DNA from: Mariprofundus sp. | GTDB taxonomy: Bacteria; Pseudomonadota; Zetaproteobacteria; Mariprofundales; Mariprofundaceae | NCBI GenBank assembly: GCA_021772775.1 | Contig: JAJFLH010000004.1 | Span: 1-64,000 of the forward strand | Direction of reading: 5' to 3' | Length of the DNA stretch: 64,000 nucleotides | In this document: positions 36,552 to 42,911 of the stretch, in pieces | How the letters are laid out: each line of letters begins with the position of its first letter | Numbering within the stretch: position 1 is the first letter of the stretch | Translations under genes and position numbers: made by a program | Notes under the pieces: generated by a model | Databases searched by the model: none | Seen by the model: the letters and a program-made list of their open reading frames with translations, nothing else | Told to the model about the DNA's origin: nothing

Positions 36552-37820
36552 ATGAAAAATGGCTCTAAAACAGACTTTGATGTGGTGATTGTTGGTGGTG
36601 GTGCAGTTGGTGCTACGCTGGCCTTGGCCTTGCAGCGAATGGATTACCAAGTTGCTGTGATTGAATTACGCTCTCCATCGTTTGCCTCGAGCGATCCTGA
36701 ACGGGTCGTAGCCCTGAATTATGGTTCACGCTGTTTTCTTGAATCATTGGATCTTTGGCAGGGTGTTGAAGCGGTTGGTGTAGGGGATATTCGTCACATT
36801 GTAGTGACTGAGCCGGGCAATGCTGGGCGCGTTGATCTGGATGCTAGCGATGCTCAACATTACGCCAGTGATATGCATGAATTGGGTTATGTTGTTGAAA
36901 TGGGACATCTGCTTGAGCCGATGTACCGAGCTTTGCAGGCGTCATCGGTTGAATTGATTACACCTGCTTGTGTGGAATCTTTTGATCTGCAGGCGGATAG
37001 GGTCAATATTCAGTTGTGCCGTGGTGATGAGCTGTCGACGATTTCAGCGGCATTGATGGTTGGTGCCGATGGTACTTTTAGTCAGATCCGTTCTATGTCT
37101 GGCATAGGTACTTATGGTTGGGATTATAATCGTTTCGGCTTGGTGGCATCGGTCACAACCGAGCTGGGGCACAACGATACAGCGCATGAATGTTTTCGTT
37201 CATCTGGTCCATTGGCCTTTTTACCTCTGGCTGATGGGCGCTTCTCTATTGTTTGGGCTGCCACACCGGGCGAAGCCGCACAGTTATTGGCCATGGATGA
37301 TGATGCGTTTATCTATGCGCTACAAAAAGCCGCCGGTGCAGCTACGATCTCCCAAATTGGTAACATTACCGATGTTTCAAAACGGGCCAGTTATCCGCTT
37401 GAATTGACCGTAGCCAAATCATTTAGCCAAGGTCGTATCGCGCTGGTGGGCAATGCCGCTCATACCATCCACCCAGTAGCTGGGCAGGGTATGAATCTGG
37501 GCTTTCGGGATGTGCAGACTTTGATTGAAGTGCTGACGCGTGCCATGGAACAACAGAAATCGAGCTGCTGTGACCCTGGTCAATCGATTCTTATGCAATC
37601 CTATTCCGAGCAACGCCGTGTTGACGTGATGGCTGTGGCAGGTTTCACTGAATCGATGTCACACCTGTTTGGCAGCACTGTTCCGGGTATGAAATGGTTA
37701 CGTGCTATGGGCCTGAAGAATCTCTCAGGCATACCGGCTCTAGCCGATATGTTGTTGAAACACGCATCAGGTATTGCTCAGATGAAAAATCAGAAGCATC
37801 AGGAGACTCCAAATGAGTGA
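36552..37820 (+). CDS. UbiH/UbiF-family FAD monooxygenase (first of a pair)
   Basis: A 422-aa aromatic-ring hydroxylase of the ubiquinone pathway type. FAD-binding elements: N-terminal VVIVGGGAVGATLALAL (GxGxxG), the middle 'VGADGTFSQIRS' (DG motif), and 'RIALVGNAAHTIHPVAGQGMNLGFRD' (GD-like motif, here with Asn replacing the usual Asp: GNAAH). These enzymes hydroxylate the quinone ring on the way to ubiquinone. It overlaps the next, paralogous gene by 8 bp. Which ring position each acts on cannot be told, so no UbiH, UbiF or UbiI symbol is given. Confidence 0.88.
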   Translation: MKNGSKTDFDVVIVGGGAVGATLALALQRMDYQVAVIELRSPSFASSDPERVVALNYGSRCFLESLDLWQGVEAVGVGDIRHIVVTEPGNAGRVDLDASDAQHYASDMHELGYVVEMGHLLEPMYRALQASSVELITPACVESFDLQADRVNIQLCRGDELSTISAALMVGADGTFSQIRSMSGIGTYGWDYNRFGLVASVTTELGHNDTAHECFRSSGPLAFLPLADGRFSIVWAATPGEAAQLLAMDDDAFIYALQKAAGAATISQIGNITDVSKRASYPLELTVAKSFSQGRIALVGNAAHTIHPVAGQGMNLGFRDVQTLIEVLTRAMEQQKSSCCDPGQSILMQSYSEQRRVDVMAVAGFTESMSHLFGSTVPGMKWLRAMGLKNLSGIPALADMLLKHASGIAQMKNQKHQETPNE

Positions 37821-39024
37821 TTATGCTGATGTAATTATTGTCGGAGGCGGCATGGTGGGTCTGGCGCTTGCCTGTGCGCTCAGACATACCGGTTTGCGTA
37901 TCGTCATCATCGAACGTGGTGAACCTCCAGTTCGTCTGTCACTGGGCCGGGATTGTCGTGTATCAGCTATTGTGATGGGTAATGTGCGCATTCTTCAGGG
38001 CTTGGGGGTGTGGGAGCATCTCAAAGATGATGCCGGCCCTATGTGTATGATGAAGATATGGGATAATCAGGAGCAGGGCGGTATCCGTTTTGATGCGTCT
38101 GAGATTGAAGAAGAAGCTTTAGGTTATCTGATCGAGAACTCCTGTACTCAAGCTGCGATGCATAAAGCACTCATGGACAGCGATGATGTCGAGTTCTGTT
38201 CACCGGCTGAAATCAGCGCTATTGATTGGTATGGCAAAGATGGCAAACAAGCGACAGTAACGTTAGCTGATGGACGTGTGTTGACAACGCCACTGATAAT
38301 CGGTGCTGATGGTGGTCGTTCATGGGTACGCGAGCAGGCTGGTATTAACTGCTGGCAGCGTGATTATGAACAAAAAGGTGTTGTGGTGAATGTGCGCACT
38401 GAACTGCCGCATCGTGGCATTGCATTTCAACGTTTTCTACCGACGGGCCCGTTAGCGTTCCTACCCTTGACCGATAATATCTGTTCCATCGTCTGGAGTG
38501 CTGAAAACACTGAAGCAGATCGTCTGCTGGCGATGTCCGACGATGAATTTTTAAATGCTTTGAATCTCACCTTTGGCCCTGTGCTGGGGCGTGTTACTGA
38601 AGCTGGAGATCGTGCTGCTTTTCCACTCAAAGGGCAGCTTGCCAAACATATGGTGCGTGAACGTGTGGCGCTGGTTGGCGATGCAGCGCATTGCATTCAT
38701 CCTTTGGCAGGCTTGGGCGTGAATTTAGGATTGAGAGATGCAATGGTGCTGGCGCAGGAAATTGCCGATGCCAAACGTTTTGATGAAGATTGGGGTGAGT
38801 TGTCTGTATTGGATCGTTATATGAAACAGCGCATGCCCGATGTGTTATCTGTAATGGGTTCAATGGAAGGGCTGCATCGCATATTCACTACCAATATTCC
38901 TGGTTTGAAAGAGATGCGTGGTTTAGGTATGCGCTTAGTGGGTAATTCAGGAGCGATTAAACATCTGCTGATGCGCAATTCGACCGGTCTCTCTCTACCT
39001 GTCCCAAAACAGATTCGAAAGTAA
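37813..39024 (+). CDS. UbiH/UbiF-family FAD monooxygenase (second of a pair)
   Basis: A 403-aa paralogue of the preceding protein. It has VIIVGGGMVGLALACAL at the N-terminus, 'IGADGGRSWVREQAGI' in the middle and the canonical 'RVALVGDAAHCIHPLAGLGVNLGLRDA' with the GD motif intact. It is co-translated with the first gene (8-bp overlap), which suggests two consecutive hydroxylations in ubiquinone synthesis. A 140-bp inverted-repeat-bounded segment follows. Confidence 0.9.
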   Translation: MSDYADVIIVGGGMVGLALACALRHTGLRIVIIERGEPPVRLSLGRDCRVSAIVMGNVRILQGLGVWEHLKDDAGPMCMMKIWDNQEQGGIRFDASEIEEEALGYLIENSCTQAAMHKALMDSDDVEFCSPAEISAIDWYGKDGKQATVTLADGRVLTTPLIIGADGGRSWVREQAGINCWQRDYEQKGVVVNVRTELPHRGIAFQRFLPTGPLAFLPLTDNICSIVWSAENTEADRLLAMSDDEFLNALNLTFGPVLGRVTEAGDRAAFPLKGQLAKHMVRERVALVGDAAHCIHPLAGLGVNLGLRDAMVLAQEIADAKRFDEDWGELSVLDRYMKQRMPDVLSVMGSMEGLHRIFTTNIPGLKEMRGLGMRLVGNSGAIKHLLMRNSTGLSLPVPKQIRK

Positions 39025-39036
39025 CTATCCAGATCA

Positions 39037-39177
39037 CCTCTGATTTTCCTGATTACAGCGTAAAAAAAATGCTCACCTATGCCGAACAGGGCGTTTAAAT
39101 GCCGCGTAGCACAGGAAGTGCGAGAACGGCTAGGAGTAAGCTCCGCTTTTTTGCCTTGTCCTCAGAAAAATCAGAGG
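39037..39177. repeat. Small element bounded by inverted repeats
   Basis: CCTCTGATTTT (39037-39047) and AAAATCAGAGG (39167-39177) are exact inverted repeats around ~120 bp that hold short hairpins (GCAC-AGGAA-GTGC near 39112) and a GGAG-TAAG-CTCC stem followed by GCTTTTTT near 39141-39152, which may end the hydroxylase transcript. A miniature mobile element is possible. Only one copy is in the window, so this cannot be tested here. Confidence 0.4.
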
Positions 39178-39221
39178 CAATCTAAGCTGTTACTGATTTA
39201 TATAACTAGTAGTGAATAACT

Positions 39222-39953
39222 ATGGATGATCTACAAAGCTGGCAATATATTGCTACAGGGTTGATTTTTGTCTGGACCGGCTTTGTGCGCTCGGGTCTTG
39301 GATTTGGTGGCGCAGCGCTTGGATTGCCTCTGTTACTGTTGGTGATTGATGATGCGCTGATCTGGCTGCCGTTGATCGGTATACATCTGCTCTTCTTCTC
39401 ATCGATTACAGTCAGTTCGCGTATTCACCATATTGATTGGGCTTATCTCAAAAAGGCGCTGCTCATTATGATGATCCCGATGCTGGTTGGGGTATTTGGT
39501 CTGCTAACATTGCCACCAGCGTGGGTGGTGGCGTTTATTTATCTCACCACGCTCTTTTATGCCAGCTGTTATCTCTTCAAGTGGCAAATCCGCAGCAATA
39601 ACCGCTGGGCAGACCATCTGCTGCTAATCAGTGGTGCTTATGCCGCCGGTGTGTCGTTGATTGGTGCTCCATTAATTGTGGCAGTGTTCACACATCACGT
39701 GGTCAAAGAGATGTTACGCAACACATTGTTTGTTATGTGGTTTATTCTGGTGGTGATCAAACTCTCCGTATTATGGTCAGTCGATGTGAATTTCTGGTGG
39801 TTTCATCATCTCTGGCTGTTACCTTGCGCGGCTCTGGGGCATGTCGTCGGTCTGAAAATGCATGATCGTCTGATGGCAGGTGATGCGGAGAGCTTTAAAC
39901 AGGTTATTGGTGGTGTGCTGGTGGTGATCTGTATTGTTGCTCTACTGGTTTAA
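39222..39953 (+). CDS. TauE/SafE family permease
   Basis: A 243-aa inner-membrane protein with about eight hydrophobic helices, matching the TauE/SafE (DUF81) type of anion exporter. The opening 'GFVRSGLGFGGAALGLPLLLLV' is the conserved glycine-rich first repeat, mirrored by 'GAYAAGVSLIGAPLIVAVFTHH' in the second half. Relatives move sulfite, sulfoacetate or other organic anions; the substrate here is unknown. The next gene begins 18 bp downstream, so the two are likely in one operon. Confidence 0.85.
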   Translation: MDDLQSWQYIATGLIFVWTGFVRSGLGFGGAALGLPLLLLVIDDALIWLPLIGIHLLFFSSITVSSRIHHIDWAYLKKALLIMMIPMLVGVFGLLTLPPAWVVAFIYLTTLFYASCYLFKWQIRSNNRWADHLLLISGAYAAGVSLIGAPLIVAVFTHHVVKEMLRNTLFVMWFILVVIKLSVLWSVDVNFWWFHHLWLLPCAALGHVVGLKMHDRLMAGDAESFKQVIGGVLVVICIVALLV

Positions 39954-39971
39954 ATAAGAGGAATGGTGTGA

Positions 39972-40238
39972 ATGAATATTGATGCATGGCAAATGATGGG
40001 CACTGTGGCTGCGTTGTCATTTACGGTGGGGTTTGTGGATCAGCTTCGACTTACCTATAAAACAAAAAATGTGGATGGCTTGTCACTTTTGCAGTGGGCT
40101 GTATTTGCGGCGGCATCAGGCATGTTTGCTGCTTATTATGTGCATCTGGAGCAATGGATGATGGTTGCGGTATCTATTTTTGGCACATGTTGCTGTCTGG
40201 CTATATTTGCCATGATTATGCGGTTTCGGAAATCGTAA
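39972..40238 (+). CDS. SemiSWEET-type small transporter
   Basis: An 88-aa protein with three membrane helices and the MtN3/SWEET half-repeat pattern: 'VGFVDQLRLTYKTKNVDGLSLLQWAVFAAASGMFAAYYV'. The PQ-loop proline is replaced (DQ instead of PQ). SemiSWEETs dimerise to transport sugars or other small solutes. The stop overlaps the ppiC start codon at 40238 (TAATG). Confidence 0.85.
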   Translation: MNIDAWQMMGTVAALSFTVGFVDQLRLTYKTKNVDGLSLLQWAVFAAASGMFAAYYVHLEQWMMVAVSIFGTCCCLAIFAMIMRFRKS

Positions 40239-40516
40239 TGCGCAGTGCAATGGCCAAACATATTCTGGTGAAAAGCAAACAGGAAGCTGAAGATCTGAAA
40301 CAACGCCTCGCCAAAGGTGAGAACTTTGCCAAATTAGCCAAAAAATATTCGACCTGCCCCAGCAGAAAACGCGAAGGCGATCTGGGTGAGATATACCCGG
40401 GTCAATTGGTGAAATCGGTTGAGCAAGTGATTTTCAATAAACCACTATTGAAAGTGCACGGCCCGGTGAAAAGTAAATTCGGTTTCCATCTCATCGTGGT
40501 CTACTTCAGAAACTAA
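40238..40516 (+). CDS. ppiC: Parvulin-type peptidyl-prolyl isomerase PpiC
   Basis: A single-domain parvulin of 88-92 aa: 'AKHILVKSKQEAEDLKQRLAKGENFAKLAKKYSTCPSRKREGDLGE', then 'GQLVKSVEQVIF' and a terminal 'VKSKFGFHLIVVYFRN'. The active-site His8-type residue (KHILVK), Cys (STCPS) and terminal His are in place, and the length equals E. coli PpiC. It is cytosolic, with no signal. The start is either ATG 40238, overlapping the SemiSWEET stop, or ATG 40250 (MAKHILV). A terminator follows at 40536. Confidence 0.92.
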   Translation: MRSAMAKHILVKSKQEAEDLKQRLAKGENFAKLAKKYSTCPSRKREGDLGEIYPGQLVKSVEQVIFNKPLLKVHGPVKSKFGFHLIVVYFRN

Positions 40517-40535
40517 CAACTAGATTAGTGAGAGT

Positions 40536-40561
40536 AGGTGGGCATGTCCTGCCTGTTTTTT
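40536..40561 (+). terminator. Probable terminator after ppiC
   Basis: AGGTGGG (40536-40542) pairs with CCTGCCT (40548-40554), including two G-U pairs, with a 5-nt loop and then GTTTTTT. A modest intrinsic terminator 20 bp after the ppiC stop. Confidence 0.6.
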
Positions 40562-40652
40562 CGAACCTTGGGGCGGGCAAGAAGACTGGTGCTTTTAAGG
40601 AAAACGCCCCACTGTTTATTAATCCCGCATCCGAGATGCGCAGGAGTATTAT

Positions 40653-41192
40653 TTAAGTTCTCGGAGGTCGTTTGGCCAGTTTGCGTTGCAGGGTGCGGCG
40701 ATGCATGCCGAGTTTACGGGCGGCGGCGGAGATATTGTTGTCACACTCCACTAACACTTTCTGAATGTGTTCCCACTCTAGGCGGCGCGTCGACATTGGT
40801 TGTTCGGTTACATCAGTCATGGTGTCACCTGAGGCACGGCCAAGCGCTGCTACCACTTCATCGGCATCGGCCGGTTTGGCCAGATAATGGGTTGCACCCA
40901 GTTTGATTGCTTCAACCGCCGTCGCGATGCTGGCATAGCCGGTTAATACGACGGTGCGGGTATAGATATCGAGTTGATGCAGCTTATCCACCAGCACCAG
41001 ACCTGAGTCACCCGGCATATTCAGGTCAATGACGGCATATTCAGGCGCTACATCACCAATCAGCTGTAAGGCTTGAGCCACATCGTGAGCAACCAGTACG
41101 CTAAAGCCGCGTTTATGCAGAGCGCCGGACAACACCTGACAATAAACTTTATCATCATCAACAAGTAACAGGGTAGGGAGTTGTTCGCTCAT
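40653..41192 (-). CDS. regA: Redox response regulator RegA/PrrA/ActR
   Basis: A 179-aa two-domain regulator. The receiver has the acidic pocket (LVDDDK) and phospho-acceptor Asp56 (YAVIDLNMPGDSG), then 'VVLTGYAS' and 'YLAKPAD'. A short linker leads to a Fis-type helix-turn-helix, 'NISAAARKLGMHRRTLQRKLAKRP', which is the RegA signature. In alphaproteobacteria RegA controls respiration, carbon and nitrogen fixation in response to quinone redox state. Cotranscribed with regB (1-bp gap). Confidence 0.94.
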   Translation of the reverse strand: MSEQLPTLLLVDDDKVYCQVLSGALHKRGFSVLVAHDVAQALQLIGDVAPEYAVIDLNMPGDSGLVLVDKLHQLDIYTRTVVLTGYASIATAVEAIKLGATHYLAKPADADEVVAALGRASGDTMTDVTEQPMSTRRLEWEHIQKVLVECDNNISAAARKLGMHRRTLQRKLAKRPPRT

Positions 41193-41193
41193 A

Positions 41194-42462
41194 TCAGTTG
41201 CTTACCTTCAAATCATGCAGCGGAAGTATGGTGGTAATGCAGGCTCCACCTCCAGGGTGATTGGCTATTTCAATATGGCCACCAAGCCTTGAGAATACGG
41301 CTTGCGCCAGATAAAACCCCAGTCCATGGCCATGCTTTTTGGTGGTGAAAAATGCTTTGCCCATCTCTTGCATGGCGGTATCACTAAAACCGGCACCAAA
41401 ATCGCGGATGCTTACGCATAACTCATCCATCGACCATGTAGCTTTGACGGAAATCTTTTCAGGTGAGGCTTCAGCTGCGTTGTTTAATAAATTCATAAAT
41501 GCCTGTTTCAGTGTTTCATCTACAACGATCATGGGAGCAGGGGCGTTACCGTTTAAGTGGGCTGATAGGCTTGTTTCAGGATGCATCTCCTGCCATTGGC
41601 TAAGGATATTCTGCATATAGGGCTCGATCTCTTCACTTTGTCCACTCACGGCACGCAATTGACCTGCACTGGCGCTAAGCTGCCCCAGAGTAACTTTACA
41701 GCGATCAACCTGTGAACGCAGGATTTCAATTTGAGTCAGCAGTGCAGGTTGATCTCTATACTCCTGCTGCATCTCTTTCGTCAGTACTGCGATTGTTCCT
41801 AAGGGGGTGCCCAGTTCATGACCTGCACCGGCTGCCATTGTACCGAGCGCAATGACATGTTCGTCACGCAGATATTTCTCGCGTGCTTCGGCCAGTTTTT
41901 TATCACGTTGCCTAAGTGCTTCGGCCATGGTGGCGACGAAAAACAGGATTACACCAACGCCGAGCAGAAAGCTAAACCACATACCCAGTACATGCAGTCC
42001 GAAACCGGAAGCCGACTGAGTCGCATGCTGATGTTGCATCTCTACACCGTTGTGTAGTGGCACATACATCACCATTAGGATTGAGTAACAGGCCAGTGCA
42101 ATAAGGGCCATCGCCCAGACATAGCGTCGGGGCAGTATGGTGGCGACAATAACCAGAGGTAATAAAAACAGCGATACAAAGGGATTTGTGGAGCCGCCGG
42201 AAAAGTAAAATAGTACGGCCAGCATCAACACATCGAGACTAAGATGCAGGAAAAATTCCATTTTGGAGGCTGAGAGTTTCTGATGCAGACGTAACCATGC
42301 GATCAGATGAAAACCTGCATAGATGCCAATCATGAGCACGATTTCCAGCACAGGTAGCTGCACATCGAGTGCGTATACCGCTAAGGTCAGCACAAGTAGT
42401 TCGACTGCAATTACAGCACTTCTGAATAAAAGCAGTCGCCGAAAATGATATGTCTCTAACAT
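41194..42462 (-). CDS. regB: Redox sensor histidine kinase RegB/PrrB
   Basis: A 422-aa sensor kinase with about six N-terminal helices (to about 180). The quinone-binding-type motif GGSTNPF is at 89-95, matching the RegB GGxxNPF signature. The H-box is AGHELGTPLGTI with His215. A cysteine at 255 (QVDRCKVTL) sits where RegB carries its redox-active Cys. The N, G1 and G2 boxes (NLLNNAAEAS, DFGAGF, HGHGLGFYLA) are intact. It phosphorylates RegA, encoded immediately downstream. The upstream divergent region has two RegA-box-like sites and a strong hairpin. Confidence 0.93.
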   Translation of the reverse strand: MLETYHFRRLLLFRSAVIAVELLVLTLAVYALDVQLPVLEIVLMIGIYAGFHLIAWLRLHQKLSASKMEFFLHLSLDVLMLAVLFYFSGGSTNPFVSLFLLPLVIVATILPRRYVWAMALIALACYSILMVMYVPLHNGVEMQHQHATQSASGFGLHVLGMWFSFLLGVGVILFFVATMAEALRQRDKKLAEAREKYLRDEHVIALGTMAAGAGHELGTPLGTIAVLTKEMQQEYRDQPALLTQIEILRSQVDRCKVTLGQLSASAGQLRAVSGQSEEIEPYMQNILSQWQEMHPETSLSAHLNGNAPAPMIVVDETLKQAFMNLLNNAAEASPEKISVKATWSMDELCVSIRDFGAGFSDTAMQEMGKAFFTTKKHGHGLGFYLAQAVFSRLGGHIEIANHPGGGACITTILPLHDLKVSN

Positions 42463-42586
42463 CAGCTCATCTCCATTTTAAAACATTTCCACCTTCAGCT
42501 TGCACAGTGCATGGATGTGATCATGGCGTCCATAGAGAGGTTGCCAATCAATGCTTTGTATCATACGAATTACCATCTGGCGCACT

Positions 42587-42616
42587 AAAAAAGCCCGGTC
42601 AACAGACCGGGCTTTT
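42587..42616 (-). terminator. Minus-strand terminator upstream of regB
   Basis: AAAAGCCCGGTC (42589-42600) pairs perfectly with GACCGGGCTTTT (42605-42616), loop AACA. On the minus strand the stem is followed by six T (42587-42592 read as A on plus). It lies upstream of regB, so it must end either a separate minus-strand RNA starting in the divergent region or act as an attenuator in the regB leader. Confidence 0.75.
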
Positions 42617-42646
42617 GCGGTATAAAACAAGCACGAAAAATACCGC
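42617..42646 (-). ncRNA. Candidate small RNA or regB leader hairpin
   Basis: GCGGTAT (42617-42623) and ATACCGC (42640-42646) form a stem directly abutting the terminator, so a minus-strand transcript would fold into two adjacent hairpins and stop. This is the shape of a small RNA or of a leader with attenuation. Only the 3' end is defined, and no family is recognised. Confidence 0.35.
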
Positions 42647-42730
42647 ATAGGGATGATTCAAACACGGGGCGATGCTTTGCACCCATGTCCTGTGGTTCGA
42701 AAGTTTATTGCAATAGCCTGAGTCGACAAT

Positions 42731-42745
42731 GTGACAAATTGTCGC
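42731..42745 (-). promoter_or_regulatory. RegA/RegR-box-like site 1
   Basis: On the minus strand this reads GCGACAATTTGTCAC, matching 13 of 15 positions of the RegR/RegA-type consensus GNGRCRTTNNGNCGC as I remember it. It also sits in an inverted repeat CGACAAT/ATTGTCG (42724-42744). Mirror image of site 2. Confidence 0.5.
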
Positions 42746-42837
42746 AGTCAAACGGACATCGCAGGAAAAACATGCAATCACTTCATGCCTTTGAGCGTTG
42801 GCTATAACCTTTATCAATAACTGTTGTTATTTTACAT

Positions 42838-42852
42838 GCGACAATTTGCCAC
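42838..42852 (+). promoter_or_regulatory. RegA/RegR-box-like site 2
   Basis: On the plus strand this reads GCGACAATTTGCCAC, identical to site 1 except for one base, and lies 60 bp upstream of the TonB-receptor start. The two oppositely oriented sites, ~107 bp apart between regB and the receptor, suggest binding by RegA itself. Confidence 0.5.
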
Positions 42853-42911
42853 ATTTTTGAGGTCATAGATCGGCCGTAGAGTGCACCCTAATAGCGATTG
42901 AGGAGAGTATT

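Larger units (their letters stand above)
42463..42911. other. Divergent regB/TonB-receptor intergenic region
   Basis: This 449-bp region lies between divergently transcribed regB and the TonB receptor. It contains a 12-bp terminator-type hairpin (42589-42616), an adjacent second hairpin (42617-42646), two near-identical 15-bp RegA-box-like sites in opposite orientation (42731-42745 and 42838-42852), and an AT-rich stretch (42810-42840) before the receptor. No protein-coding gene is supported. Confidence 0.6.
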
